A stretch of DNA of 64,000 bases from Glebionis coronaria (Eukaryota; Streptophyta; Magnoliopsida; Asterales; Asteraceae): assembly GCA_025667525.1 (NCBI GenBank), contig CM046877.1, positions 294,248,364-294,312,363 on the forward strand, in the 5' to 3' direction. This document shows, one piece after another, positions 34,900 to 48,145 of this stretch (the stretch's first letter is position 1; every line of letters begins with the position of its first letter). The notes beneath the pieces are model-generated. The model was not told the origin of the DNA. It searched no databases and saw only the letters and a list, made by a program, of their open reading frames with translations. Made by a program: the position numbers and the translations under genes.

Positions 34900-36971
34900 C
34901 ATTGCCGTGCCCTCACGCAATGCTAAAATAAAGTATCATAGCACCTCCAAAATTCATTTTATTCAATTTATTGGAATGATAAACTAGCTACACTACTACT
35001 ATTACTACTACTTGTGTTTTAGACATAATGTATGATTTTCATCGCAAAATGGGACGTTTAGGTTCATAGAATAAGAACACGTGAATGCTTCGTTAGAAAT
35101 AATTTCATCGTCCTCGATTTTCACTCCAATTCCATGCCAAGCGTGCAACGAGATCATTGTCATTATAAGTTAGTAATGCTAACACTACTCATATGCCCTA
35201 ATCACGTACTTATTCTCCCATTATTCCTAAGTTGTATCTCTTATATTTTATTTTGTCTTAACGATCACGAGGATACATTGTTTGACTTATGCGATAATAT
35301 AGATTTAGGTCTGAAAATAGAGTCCTAACGGTGTAACTAGGACCATCAAATCAATAACCCCTCTAATAGACAACGATGTTAAAAAATTAAGTTGACAAGA
35401 AGAATCGATAAACACGGTTTTATAACGGTTTTGAACATGAGACTTATTACCAAGACTTTTATACGCCCCCTAACAGAAGGGCCTTATTATCTTTGGTTTA
35501 CCTCCATCTTTTATTCAACTTCGCCATGAAGCTTTTATTATGACTTCGGTCTTGCCTTGCCTTTTATTATCCGCCTCATCGGTGGTTTTATTAGCCAAAG
35601 ACGTATATCCTCACGCTAAAGCGAATTTTGGATCTTTAAAGCTTCGAAGATTAAGGCTTGATTCACTTTCAGTTTTGCATAGATTTTTCGGACTTGTGGG
35701 GCTTCAAATTGTTTGCTAGATTTAGGTGAGCACTTGAAATCTTATTATTGGGTGAAGCTTTCGATTATTCGGGTGCCAATACTTCAAAACCGTGACGCTG
35801 GCGATACCTTAATGTCTTCCCAATTTAATTACACGGAAGCTACTAGAAAAGACTAGAAACCCAACAATCCTAACTAAACCGCTAAGTCAATATTTATTAA
35901 GCAAAAAATATTTACATGCGAAGGGAGAATAAGCAAACAACGAGAACACATGAGTTTTTGAAAGAATACGAGTACTCTACGTTTAGCATAGTAACTTATA
36001 ATTAACTCTATCATTTCTCGTCCTTATTTAAGAGACTTAGCCTAATGTGAAGTTAAGGAATCAAAGCTAAGTGCTCAACACGCACGGTCGAGTCAAAAAT
36101 TACTCTTATTCTCGCCATCGGAAAATCTACATTCGTGTCTTCAAACACTTATGAAACATGAGAAAAAAATTAAAATTTGGCCATTTTTAGCCTTATTTTG
36201 CAAGAAAACGATAAACAAAACGATAAACTTTGGAAAGCGTGAAGGTTTGGCAAGGCAAATATCTATTCACCCCCCCCCCCCATACTGAAGTTAAACATTG
36301 TCCTCAATGTTTCGAGTCTAGGGGTACAAACACCCCCATACTAGAGACGTAGTCGAATGCCTAATCTAGCATGGAAAGGGTGTAACCATTAAATTAATAG
36401 CCGTTTATGAAGTGTGCTAATAACCTAAGGTTAGAACATCAAAAGGATATATCATGGATATTGAGAAATGTCTTCAAAGCAAACGATCGAGTGCTCCCAT
36501 AAAACGAACACGAGAGGCTCCAATCGTGAAGATCATGATCTAAAAACCACAATGCACAAACAACCACGGAACAAAGGTTGGAAGGGCACAAATCCCCTCA
36601 CATTAACTAATTAGAAAGCAATAATATGTACATGGATAAGCATGGGTCTCCCCACGAGGCACCTTGTTTTTGATAACCGAGTCAAAAGCTCGACTCGAAT
36701 CCCCATAAATGTGATCATTTAGGGATAATCATGGTATGGTCAATTTTTAGTGGGGCTTACATGATAAACAAGGCCCAACAACAACCGGTATTAAGGACTA
36801 AGTCCTTTGATGGTGCAAAATATCGGGATCGAAGATGGCGTTCTCATTTTCATTGGAAAAACAAATCAACGCCACTTCAATAGTCAACAAAAACTCAAAG
36901 AGTTTCAAGAAAATAGGTGAGAAGAAATAGAAGGGTGGGACAATGGGTAAGTCTCTAAAAACATGAGCTAC
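34900..36971 (-). other. Non-coding 3' region of element F
   Basis: No gene is seen in 2 kb. On the - strand a hairpin AACATTG-AGGA-CAATGTT (plus 36294-36311) is followed by a G-run tract (plus 36270-36285), the same arrangement as in D. The block GACGAGAAATGATAGAGTT (antisense near 36003-36022) is shared with A and D. The part at 36433-36720 matches the remaining tail of B. Confidence 0.7.
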
Positions 36972-38114
36972 TCAAGGTAGACTCGCACCAATCAAATGAA
37001 AAGCTTTTCCATTTATTGCATCGGTGGAAGACCGAGATTTCCCTATATAAGCAATTCCAGGATCAAATATCTCGCCCTCGGTGGAGAAAGGGGAGGAAAC
37101 ATATGGGGCTTCCCCCACACTAAGTCCACACAAAGCATCGTCAAAAGGAGAAGACGAGCTTGTAGTACTCAAAACACGTGGTGATGACGGAGTTAGAGTT
37201 GTAGAAAAATCTTTTAAATTTAATTCAAAATTTGTTCCTTTTTCATCTTTTAAACTCTCCTTGTGAAAACACGATTTGATTATGTCAAAAATATTTGGTG
37301 TTTCTAAAGCAATGTTAGTCACACTAAAAATTCTCACATTTTGAAACCGTTTTGGAATAGGTGGTGGTAAGTTTTCAAAACGTTTGTCAACAAAGAAAAC
37401 TCCCCCATCGGGATCAACATATTCATCATCCAAAGAATTACTCGAGATTGGAATCGTAGGCTTAACACTCTTAACCTCCACCGGCGGAGGGGACGGAACT
37501 TCATTTTTCTCAACAATTCCTAAAACTCTATTTGAAATTTTTTTACAAATGATTTTGGTGGAATTGACATTGTGCAAAGATGTGATAGAATACACATGAG
37601 AAAGAGTGGAGTTTTGGGTTGCATTAATGACGATTTCTTCCTCATTGAAACGAAGAGTGATTTTCCTTGCATGCACATCGATGAGTGCTCTCGAGGTATC
37701 CAAAAAAGATCGACCTAAAATTAACGGAACTTTAGGATCGATAGGAATGTCAACAACAATAAAGTCTACAGGGTAGTAGAACTTTCCAACTTTCACAAAG
37801 ACGTCCTCGGCAACTCCACAAGCTAGAATCGTAGAATGAACGGCCATCTCGATTGACATTCTTGAAGGAGTGAGATTGGGAAGATTGAGCGATTTAAAAA
37901 TCTCAAGAGGCATCAAATTAATACTAGCACCAAGATCGGCCAAGGCGTAGCATTCTTCCATGTCTTGTATAGCACATGGGATTAAAAACTTGCCGGGATC
38001 ACCGACTTTTTGAGGTATGCGGCTAAGAAAAACCGAAGAACAACTAGACGATTTTTGCAATTTCTCTTTGTTATTCAACATACTTTTGAAGTTCGCGGCA
38101 AATCGAGGCATCAT
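36972..38114 (-). pseudogene. Protease and unidentified C-terminal region of element F
   Basis: The 380-residue segment begins where a 1-bp deletion separates it from gag. Its first 190 residues are the aspartic protease: ALADLGASINLMP holds the catalytic Asp, and VPLILGRSFLDTSR the second conserved block; both look intact. After about residue 195 it leaves any resemblance to B or D and runs through a Pro/Ser-rich region (PPPVEVKSVKP, PSSPRVLSTTSSSSPF) to a stop after IGASLP. The RT that should follow is absent. The C-terminal part may be a rearranged linker or new coding sequence; I do not recognise it. Confidence 0.78.
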
Positions 38115-38116
38115 GA

Positions 38117-40072
38117 CTAAGGCGTCGGCAAACTTATATTAAAATGCAAGTCACGAAACATTTTCATAAAAAGTTCAAATTGATAATTATTTCGTTCTTG
38201 TGCCTTTTCCTTGTCTCGTCTTGAAGGGTAGGGTAAGGGTGGTGTGGGTTGGGGCATAGGCATAGGCATCGGCCTTGGAATCTCGGGTTCCATGATTGGT
38301 ATAGGTTCAACCGTAGGTGTTGTTTGAGCGTTACTTTGTGGGCTTGGAATTTGCTCCTTTTCTACCACCACCTCGGGTTCTTTCTCTTTTTCCTTCTCCA
38401 TAGAAGTACTTGGTCGAGAAATGGGTTCTTTGAAAGTTTTACCACTACGAGTAGCAACAACCTTCAATTCTCCTTTCGGGTTCACGATGGTATCACTAGG
38501 AAGACCACCCGAAGAAGAGGGCTTACACATGATAGCTTCAAACATTTTTCCCTTTCGGTCTTCAAACTTAGATTGCCTAGCATCCGCTTTTAACAATTCT
38601 TGCTTAATCTCATGTTGACCTTGCTCCATTTTTTGTTGATTTTGTTGGAGTCGTTGGACATTTCCTTCCATTTTATTAGCATGGGTTTTAAGTTCATTAG
38701 CAAGTTCGTTTTTAAGCTCGTTTTTCAACTTGGATCTTAAGCTAACCATTTCACGTTGCATATTGTCAAACTTAGCATCATTAGCCTTAGCATAATTCAA
38801 AAATTCTCCTTGAATATTTTTGGTGTGATCATTTTGAAAACCTTGAGTAGAAGTTTGAAAATCACGGTTTTGGTTTTGATTAGAAATTTGCCCATTTCCA
38901 CTTTGATAATTACCCTTGTTATAATTCCTTTGATTTCCTTGGTAATTTCCACCTTGGTTGTTGTTTCGATAATTATTAGCATTTTGATTTGGTGGAGCTT
39001 GATTTTGGCGGGAACCTTGACCGATTTGGTTATAAGTTCCCGTGGCTACATAAGCACTCGAAGCGTTACCATCCGCGGTAATGCACTCGGAAAGATCATG
39101 AGCTCCACCACACGACAAACAACTCTTAGAAACCGCTTTAACCGAAGCGGAATTTGAAGCTTCTTGATTTTTCCAATGGTTCATAAGGTTAGCAAATCTA
39201 TCAAAAAATAGATTTTCTTCATTTGCTTCATCATGTAAGGCATTGATACTACGAGACGATGACGAGCCCATTTTGGCAACACTCGGTGTGTTACGAGGGC
39301 TATAAACCTTAGACCTATTCTCAATTATGACCAAAGCTTCCTCAACCGTTTTACACAAAAAATTACCACCCGCGGCGGCATTCAAATAATCTCTTTCATG
39401 ATCATTAAGTCTATTGTAAAACGTGTCTATTTGGTGCAAACCGGAAAAACCGTGATGAGGACATTCATGTAACATCTCCTTAAACCTATTCCAAGCCGTT
39501 GAAAAACTTTCATTTGATTCTTGTGAAAATTTAGAAATCTCATTTTTCAAATGCGTAGTCTTAGAGGGCGGAAAAAATTGGTTCACAAACTTTGAAACGA
39601 GATCCTTCCACGTCAATATAGAATTGGGTGGCTCTTTCTCTAACCAAATTTTAGCGGGCCCCGTTAAGGAATACGGAAAAAGCATCATCTTAATCGAGTC
39701 ATTCGAGACATCCTTGAATTTGCAAGTGGCGGTAAGACGATTGAATTGGCGGGTATGGTTGTGTGGATTGTCCTTCTCATCACCACGGAATTTGTTGTTT
39801 TGGATCATCGACAACAAACCCGTTTTCACCTCAAAATTCTCCGCAAGGATAGCGGGAATCACAATAGCTTTTCCATAACCCTCGGTGGGTGCTTGAAGTA
39901 ACTCCATCATAGTTCGATTCGCCATGGTTGGTGCTTCTCGTACAATGGGTTCGTCAATAGGAGACTCCTCACTAGAATGAGTTGGAGTGGGAGTTTTGTT
40001 CTTTCTTTTACGTGCACGTTTTGCTTGATTACGAGTTAGCATAAACGTCACATACAACGAGGAGACGAGCAA
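38117..40072 (-). pseudogene. gag: Gag of element F
   Basis: The 651-residue frame is closely similar to B gag along its length. The likely start is the Met before LTRNQAKRARKRK (the ATG at 40072 adds ten residues). The gag domain is about residues 95-260 (WLEKEPPNSILTW, FFPPSKTTHLKNEI, LNDHERDYLNAAAGG). CLSCGGAHDLSEC is the zinc-knuckle-like motif, followed by an Asn/Gln-rich stretch and a coiled coil. The frame ends LHFNISLPTP and a stop because one G is missing near 38132; without that loss it would run into the protease. Gag itself is complete, which is unusual for an element that has lost pol. Confidence 0.85.
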
Positions 40073-40770
40073 AGAAGATTTTTTTGGTGTTTTTAATTTT
40101 TCAATTTTTTTTGTGGTTTTTGATGGTATTAACGTTTTTGGAAATTGGTGAATGTATTAAGTAGACACAAATCTACAAATCTCCTCCTTAATCAAATCTC
40201 TTGATTAAAGAAGCCTCAAGGAATGAAAACGATCACGTGGAGTGAACGCCTTCGATGACTTTAGAACGATGGTGGAACACCAAATCGTTCAAGAGGGTTT
40301 AATCAATAGAAACCAAGAAAATATATATGATATGTAATAATACTTTGGGCGGCAAAACCCTCGATTAGCTCTCAAAATCAAAATACGCACAAGCAAGCGG
40401 AGGAAACGAGGCGGCGCGAAGCACTTAAGAGCCTTTTTCCTTTAGGTCGTGAAATACAACCGCCTTATACCCACCTTATAGTTTGTATTTTTCAAAATCG
40501 AGCTTCTCGAAAGTATTTATCTATTTTTGCCTTTTTTCTTTGGTTTGAGATTCGAATACAATGATTGGGTAATGACCTCCCAAGTCAAGGTTGTGATTGC
40601 TCACGTATTTGGAGTACTTGTGAATTTATTGTTCTACGTATACAATATATTAATAATATTCACACAAAAACCAAAAAACGATAATACGTATTAGTAGAGT
40701 GCTACTAATACAAATACTAATTATGGCTAGTATAAAAAACAACAATGGTTCAATCAAAACACAACACGCC
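40073..40770 (-). other. 5' leader of element F
   Basis: It is non-coding and strongly similar to the leader of B (10953-11665), more so than the LTRs. Packaging and dimerisation signals are expected here. No gene is visible. Confidence 0.65.
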
Positions 40771-40788
40771 TCCCCGGCAGCGGCGCCA
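40771..40788 (-). promoter_or_regulatory. Primer binding site of element F (tRNA-Asp type)
   Basis: On the - strand, TGGCGCCGCTGCCGGGGA starts 3 nt from the 5' LTR end. It pairs with the 3' end of plant tRNA-Asp with at most one mismatch (from memory of the tRNA). Confidence 0.88.
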
Positions 40789-40791
40789 AAA

Positions 40792-43700
40792 TGATTGTTG
40801 TAAAATCACACTTGTTTAGGAAAACAAGGTAATTAGGGTAAGTATTAACGAGTAGTTTAGGAAAACCACCTGTTATGACCCAATGAAGTGAGTTCGTTCT
40901 CGAGGAGGCACGTGTGTTGTGTAATGAATTGATTTTGATTGTGATTTTATTGTTATGAGAAAAGAAAGAAATGAGATGAGAAGAGAATGACAAAGACGAA
41001 TTAAACTAAGACGAAAAAGGCGATCACGTAAAACCGTAAATAGTGCAAAAATTAAAATTTTAACCTAAAAATTACTAAAAATCCACAATAATATTCTAAG
41101 AGTTTACAAAAAATCCAAACTTGCTAAAACCTTTTTAATTAATTAGATAATGACTTTTTAATGCTAATTAAAGCCCTAAAAATCACAATTAATTATTAAA
41201 AAGCCCTAAACAAGATTTCAAAGTTTGTAAACCTCAAAAATAACCTAATTAAGCTAAAAAGTATTTTTAAAAATTTTAAAACCAAATAAAACTATTTTTA
41301 AGCACTTAAAAACTATTAAAATCAATTAAAACTTAAATTAATTCTAGAAAATAATTGAAAAAACCCTAAAAATATTTGGAAAGTTACAAAGTTCCTAATT
41401 ATGTGTCTACAATCTAGGAAAAATAAAAAAAGTAGAAAAAACGAATTTTCAATTTTTAATAATAAAATAATAATAAAATAATCAAAAAAATTCAAAGTTT
41501 ATAAAATAATTCTAAAAAATTACCAAAAATCTAGAATATTGTAACTAAAACAAAAATGCAATTAAAAGTTTCTAAAACCTATTTAATAATTTTATATTGA
41601 ATTTTAAAGTTGGTAAAAAACCCTAAAATCTTATAAAATCAAAAATAAAACTTTTTGAAAACTTTTTTAGCTGTAAACCTCAAAATACTTTAATAAAACC
41701 TAAAAACATTTTTTATAAAATTTAAAAACTATTTTAGCTATTTTTTATCTAATTATCTAAATACGGCCAAAGAAAAATGCATAAAAAATAAATAAAGAAA
41801 GAGAAAATTCAAATCTTAGCCCAGAAAAATCCTAAACTATAATATAATCCTAGGAAAAATAAGACTTAGCTAATTATCTTAACCAATAAGCTCAAATAAG
41901 CTAAAAAGGCCACGGCTTATTTAAGATAAGCCCAATCAACAAGACTTTAAATAACTATTGAATTGAGTCTTTATCAGTAAAAGACCCAAGGGCGTAACGG
42001 TAAGTTGTGTGTGTGGTGAGAAGGATGGCGCAGGTTCGAGTCCTGGCCAGTCCTTTTTGCTTTTTTTATATATATTTTTTTTAAACTTTTTAAACCCAAA
42101 CCTTATACTTCTTAAGCTTCAAAAACTCAAATCCAACCCAATTTAAACAAGATTATATCATTCAAAAGCCAAAAACGTGCTTAGGTTTGCTTTTTCTGAA
42201 AACACAAAGAAGAACAGTTTCTTCACTTGTGAAATGATGAATCAAGAGGGCTTGATTCTGACTTTTTTGGATGTTTAATTGGACAAGAAGGCACCCCTAT
42301 ACTCAGTTGAGTATAGGGAGTCACTGTTAACACAAAAACAAGCAAGTACTAACACCAAATCTCACAAAAATGGCAAATGAAGGTTGCTGTTATGCATATG
42401 CAGGTTTGGTGATGATTTTTCTGATGCAACTAACGCAAAAGTGAGATTCAATCCTTCAAACAATGCACATAAACTCACCAAATGACAAGTAAGCAATATC
42501 AATCCCTGCTTAAACCTAGCTTCTAGCAAATTGACAAAGTTTGAGGCTCAAATTCACACAAAATGAGCAGAAAAGTGGACTTGACTGATTTTTATGCTAC
42601 TTCAATATTTTTATCATGCAAAAGTGTTCTAAACTACACTAAACTGAAAACCAAACTACCTTAAGACATATTAACCACCTATTGAGTGACTTAGACCAGT
42701 TTTAACACTAGATTAATACCAATTACCCTGATTAAGCCTTAATCCAAACACCCCTTTATTTTCTGAAAACTACTTTTTTCAAACAAAATCTTTGCAAAAC
42801 CTATCCAATCTGACCTAGAACTAATCTAGCATGCATCATATCCTAGAATGAGCAAATTCAAACATTTAAACAACACTTGGACACCTTTCATGCATAATCA
42901 CACAAATCACAGAAACCTTTGAAAACTGAAAAACTGAAAACTTAGATCACAAGGAACTACCTTGTGGGACCCACATCCAGGTCCCACCAAGGCTGCTTAG
43001 CCTTCTCCAAATAGGCCCGGGCCTATGCTGATCCTTGAACAAACAATCTCCAATGAACCTGCTAAGAGAAAATAAGAACAAGTACAAAATATCTAAAAAA
43101 TCTGATTTTATCTTTCTTTCTTAAACCTTTTTTTCAAAATCTTTCCTTAAACTCTTTTCTTTTCAAAAACACTTAAACCAAACAGGATTACAAACCTGCA
43201 AACCAAAACCTTTGAAACAAGTTTTTACCAAAAACTTTACCCAATTTCAGAAACCTTGTTTCTGAAAATTCACACACCAAATGTTTGAATAAATTCAAAT
43301 GGAACTCAGTATTCTAGCTTAAAAACAATTACCAACTTTTATAAAACAAAAGGAATTACACTTTTTCTTAAAGATTACCAACTTTATTAAATAAAAAGGG
43401 ATTACAAAGTTTTGCTAGAAAAACTGGAACAAAGTAAAATGCTAGTCCTATGTCGCCTTATATAATGGCTACAGGTCATTCTAGAATCATAAAAACCCTA
43501 GCAACAAACTTCCTAATTTGTCCCTTGACTGAAATTGAAATCTTGGTCAAAAAGAGTCCTCATGTGATCTCTGAAGATGCCAGCTGTGGAAAAGTTGATC
43601 ATAGACGTTAAAAACTCCTTGGAGGCCAAGTAGAAGAATCCTGGACGTTTAATTGGTCGGGTATTGGGTTTGGGTGAAAGTGATGTTGCAGGGGAGGGAC

Positions 43701-44570
43701 CACCAAGACACATGGGTGTGTCTTGGGGTGATTTGGGATGTGGGATTAGGTGACAAGGTGGTTAATTAGGGATCTGGAAATCCTAAGCCAAAAACCCTTT
43801 GTATTAAGGTTAATTGGACCTGGGATAGATTAGGGTTCGTGTGAGATTAGGGAGGGGTTTAATCCAAAAGGGGAAAAGATTTATTTAAAAATCTTGTTTA
43901 GAGGGAAATAAGGGGGGGTTTGACTGGTTCGTTTGACCAGGCTTAATTAAATAAACCTGGTATTGGGTTATGGGTTACGGGTTGGGTAGGGTAAAGGGTT
44001 TGGTAATATGGGTGGGTTATGGTGACGTGTCAAGTTCTGGTTGGTGGTGGAAGTTTAGTTGTTTGGCAGTTAAGGCCCCCAAGGTTTTATAATCCTTTCA
44101 TTTTGTATAAACAGCAAACAAACTTCATCCCCTTTGTATTTAACTTTGGCAGATTGTCATTTTTGGCACATATTGTTTCCAAACTTAAAACAAGGACCTC
44201 TTTTGTAATTTCTTCTATTTCCAAGGGCTAGACTTGTACAATCCTTATTCCTCAAGGACCATTCTTGCATAACTTGATTTCTTCAAGGGCTTATCTTGCC
44301 AAGTCTTCAAAAATAAGGGACTAAAGTTGCCAATCTTCAATTCTTCAAGGTCATTTTTGGAAATTCCAGATTTGGGCCCGGTTCATTGTGCGGCTTCGTT
44401 TCCCGTGTTCGTTTTTGAATGATTCTTGTGATCTTTTGCCATTTCCTCAATATCCGTACCTAAAATACACAAGTAACAAACACGAGCATATATTTGGTAG
44501 TTTTAATGATATTTTATGCATTTTAAGCCCGATTTGGACGATGAGACTATGTATAAAAGCAGTCTCATCA
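40792..44570 (-). repeat. 5' LTR of element F
   Basis: It is the partner of 31104-34883, nearly identical, with small indels such as an 11-bp gap near 41060. It has the same TATA-like box (about 43456-43468) and the same tRNA-like sequence (box B at 42033-42043). Confidence 0.93.
41986..42059 (+). other. tRNA-like sequence antisense in the right LTR of F
   Basis: Copy of the sequence at 32298-32372: box B GGTTCGAGTCC at 42033-42043 with the CAGG/CCTG stem, box A-like GGGCGTAACGGTAAG upstream, and a downstream T-run. It is identical in the core to the left copy. Confidence 0.5.
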
Positions 44571-44673
44571 GTAATCAAACAAATGATCAAGGATTTGAGT
44601 GATTTAAGAAGTATGAAAGAACTCGGAAATGTATGTGCAAAAGAGGTGAGTTGAAAGTCTAAGAATGGTCCAC

Positions 44674-44681
44674 TATTTATA
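44674..44681 (-). promoter_or_regulatory. TATA box of LTR E
   Basis: CTTATAAATAGTGG on the - strand is a good plant TATA box, lying about 30 bp downstream of the palindromic module. It supports reading these split pieces as one copia LTR. Confidence 0.6.
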
Positions 44682-44710
44682 AGACAAACATCCAACGACT
44701 ATATCTGCCC

Positions 44711-44756
44711 GCGGTTCCTTATTGGAGCCCACAGTTCCTTATCGATAAGGAACCGC
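44711..44756. repeat. Palindromic module in U3 of LTR E
   Basis: GTTCCTTATCGATAAGGAAC (44734-44753) is a perfect 20-bp palindrome. GCGGTTCCTTAT (44711-44722) also pairs perfectly with ATAAGGAACCGC (44745-44756), so two alternative hairpins are possible. A related arrangement recurs inside E at about 56535-56612. Confidence 0.75.
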
Positions 44757-44881
44757 TATAGGTGCTAAAGAACCGCCTGCATAGACTCCGCTCCTTTTTG
44801 TCTTTTAGTTGATTGGTTCGAATCTGGGGATTAAAATATCCTGAAAGGATATTCTAAACCAAGATAGAATATGCCATTTTT

Positions 44882-47447
44882 TGTAAAACCCACAAAATAA
44901 GGTCATTATTTAATTCTTACTTTTCAAATATTTTTGAAGTATTTTATAACCTTAAATATTATTATGTTTAACGGTTTAAGTTGAAATCGATATTAAATAT
45001 TTTATTTTAATATTTTGACGAGCAACGAGGACTACTAGTGATCGCGATACCGACGGATGCCCATAATTTTATATTTCATTATCGATCGTTTCGATATTTA
45101 TTAATTTCGACGATATCGTTTTAATTACGTATCGAGTCGTTATATTATTATTTTTCGTGTGCATTTAAACTTTTAAGTATTTTTACGAAACCCGAGTCCC
45201 GTAAATATTTTCAAAATTGACTAGTAATTATTTCCCACTTTTAACTAACTATTTACAATTTTTAGCCAAACTTTTGCCAAATTGCAATTTGGTCCCTACC
45301 CCACTAAATAAAAATTTAAAATAAACACACACACTTTATTTTTTTACTTCCAAAAATCCACCAATCCTCTCGTTCTTCTTCCTTTTGCCGAAACTCCACC
45401 CAACCCCCCAAACCCATACAATTTTCAAATTATCTTGAGTTTGAGGTTGATTCAAGTTAAACCAAGCATAGACCCATCTCTATTTTTGATCAAGGATCAC
45501 ATAGGTATAAAAATTTTACACATGCAAGCACTTTTTATTTTCTTGATGTTGGTTAGTGGAAGCCATGGTTATGCATGGTGTTTTTAGCATGATCCATGGT
45601 GGTTCTTGCTAGAAATCTTGTTAAAAACTATATTTTGATCCAAAGATTTTTATTTTTGTTATGATTTTGATGTTATGGTGGATGTATGATGATATTAGAG
45701 TATAAGAATGATCATTTCTATGGTTGGTTTTGGTAAAAAAGTTGATTTTGTACAAGATTTTAGTACCCATTTTATAGCAGTAAGTAAACTGAAAAATCCG
45801 AATTTTTATGTTTTGAAAATGACTTAACTTATAGCCTAGGGTTGTAGATAATTTCCTTATATTCGATTTGATATAAGGTAGAGCTTCTAGCTCAAAACGA
45901 GCGCGAAGTTATGATGTTTTGAATGATCGTGTACCGGGAGACGAGTATCGGCACTACATATAGTTGTTGTCGATATTTGGATCGAATCTCGGGGACTCTA
46001 AATGGATGTTTTAAATTGTGTAACCTACTGATAATGAGGTATTTATTTATTAGGTTGAGTTTACTTTAAAACCCGAGTGTCGGTTTTGTAAACGGAGTCG
46101 TTTAAATAAGTTAAAACGGTTGTATGAAAAATTAACGTAAATCTGTCCGGATTTAGTGGTTTGAAAACGAGTCGAGTAAAGGACTTTAAAAGTAATTTCA
46201 TTTGATAAAATTGTAGGAGGACTTTCTATATATAGTAAGTTAGTTTATCGAGTCGTTTCATAAACGGTTGACAAGTTTAAAAGGGGTAAATAAACTAGTA
46301 CATGTAGTATGTACCGGCGGATTTTGTTAAAAGTATAAAATGGTAAAGTAAATGAGTAGTAAAGTATAATGAAGTTATTTATATCGTTTACTCTCGAGTG
46401 TATTGTAGTTTTATAAGTTCGAGTTTGATTTTGTTATGTATGAATTATTTCTCGAGTCTATTATTAATATACGCACCTTAAATGCTAGGTTGCGATTGTC
46501 GTGTTTATCAGGCATCTACTATCGTCGGCGATCGTCTTCAACTACTATAAGTACTAAGGTGAGTCTATAGCCTCGTTTGAGCTCATTCAAATATTTTAAA
46601 ACCCGCGAAGGGGAATACATGTTTTGTAAACTTAGAACACAAGATTTTTATGGTATGCTTGTCCCTTTATGAATGGACCCGTGGTTGCCTTTAAATTGCA
46701 TTAAGTGATTGCCTTTGTTAAAGCCTCAATTATGGACCGTTAATTAACCTATGATGGGTTAACCGCTAGTATAATTAATAGATCTATGGGGGAAGCCGCC
46801 CTGGTTCAGTTTTTGTGGACTTGTCATAGAAGCTTAGGCCCGACCTCCACACTGTTTGAACATATTGTATTGAGAAGTCAGGTATACGGCAATGTACCAA
46901 TAATCTGGAGGTAACCGAAAATTAATAAATCTCCTGCTTATCAGACCTCTAAAGGGAGTGTCTAAGGGCTTGGTTCCATGAGCTTATTGCAATTTATGCT
47001 ATATATAATTATTATTGTTGATGCAAATTATTATTTGATGCTTGTTGCCTTCAAGTATGCCACAAACTTAAAATTCTTGTTTGTGTTCAAAATGATTATA
47101 TAAACCTATAGATTCACTCGGCATTTTTGCTGATGATTTTCTCACATGTATTTCAGGTAATCAGGAAGGGTGAAGCTTGGAAGCCATGGGAATGAATGTT
47201 GTGCACTACTTTGCAATATAAACTCTTTGAATATTTGTCGTTCCTTTTGTTCAAAACAATTTAAATCTTTTGTTTTGATTGTACTTTGGTTACGATGTCT
47301 TGGGACTACGCTACTCTGACAAATATTTTAGGAACGATAAATCTAAAACGTCTCTTTTTGAGTCGTTCTTTATAAACTATGTGTTGTAGTATCATTGTTT
47401 AGCACCCAAAGATGTATTCCGTTGCGTGTAAATTTGGGGGTGTTAAA
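44882..47447 (+). repeat. 5' LTR of element G
   Basis: It runs from TGTAAAACCCACAAAATAAGG-type start to GGGGGTGTTAAA just before the primer site. CTATATATAGT near 46226-46236 is a possible TATA box. No coding sequence is seen. Confidence 0.92.
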
Positions 47448-47450
47448 GAT

Positions 47451-47463
47451 TGGTACCAGAGCC
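47451..47463 (+). promoter_or_regulatory. Primer binding site of element G (tRNA-Met type)
   Basis: TGGTACCAGAGCC follows the LTR after 3 nt. It matches the initiator-Met site TGGTATCAGAGCC except for one base. Confidence 0.85.
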
Positions 47464-48145
47464 ATGAGTTATAGAGAACTAGGTCCTTTTCTAAAAACCT
47501 AAACTATAACTGTTGGTTTTTATTTTTCAAAGAGTCGGTGCACATGATTTCGCGTGACTTCAGGTTCAAGCTACTTCTGGGATTACAACTTTAGTATACA
47601 TTATTATGTATGCCTTATTGCTAAGTATTTCTAAATAAATACTATAATCCTTTATCGATATATATATTGATATCATTAAACTTTTCGATAAGATTTATCA
47701 TTTATTAATGATTTATTTAAATAAATTTCTGGAATTTTTCCTGTAATTATTTTGAAGGATTTTCTATATTTATTTAAAATTTTGGAAATTATTCTATTTC
47801 ATTTTATTATGACCTTATACCTATTTTGTGAAATTTACCACCGTCAAATTACGTCTTCGATGAGGAGGAAGTAGGTTTCACTGCTGCAAGTGAGACACAG
47901 TCAACTAAGCCATGTGGATCCCCACGTGAATAGTGTTTATTATTTTGTGTCGTTGTACTTTATTTGTCTTTAAGATCATTCCTTGTTGATCGATGATAAT
48001 AGTTTCCTTTGATCCTTATAATGATTGTGAATTCTTGTATTGATAATGTGTATGCATTTGATGATTGATTTTGTACATGATATGATTATACCATGAATAC
48101 AATTAACTCATTCATTTTATCTTCTCTTTGTGATGTGACAGAATC
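47464..48145 (+). other. 5' leader of element G
   Basis: This AT-rich non-coding leader lies between the primer site and gag. I see no gene or distinctive structure in it. Confidence 0.6.

Larger units (their letters stand above)
31104..44570 (-). mobile_element. Element F: non-autonomous Athila-type retrotransposon (13.5 kb) inserted in E
   Basis: Both LTRs (3780 and 3779 bp) and a perfect 5-bp target duplication are present. The internal 5.9 kb encodes only gag and protease, followed by a non-homologous C-terminal region and a 2-kb non-coding tail. No RT, RNase H or integrase sequence exists anywhere inside. The leader, primer site, gag and termini closely match B, so a B-like element is the likely helper. 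LTR differences are few, many of them small indels (about 99% identity by eye), showing recent movement despite the missing pol. Confidence 0.92.
44571..44881 (-). repeat. 3' LTR of copia element E, segment 2 of 3, with target duplication of F
   Basis: It starts with GTAAT (44571-44575), the right target duplication of F. It carries the LTR promoter: TATAAATA on the - strand at 44674-44681, preceded in sense by a palindrome-rich upstream module (44711-44756). It ends at the G insertion point. Confidence 0.65.

Noticed and set aside
36270..36282. G-quadruplex or assembly error at the poly-C run
   Set aside because: A single homopolymer run next to a polypurine tract is enough to explain it; its length may be a sequencing uncertainty.
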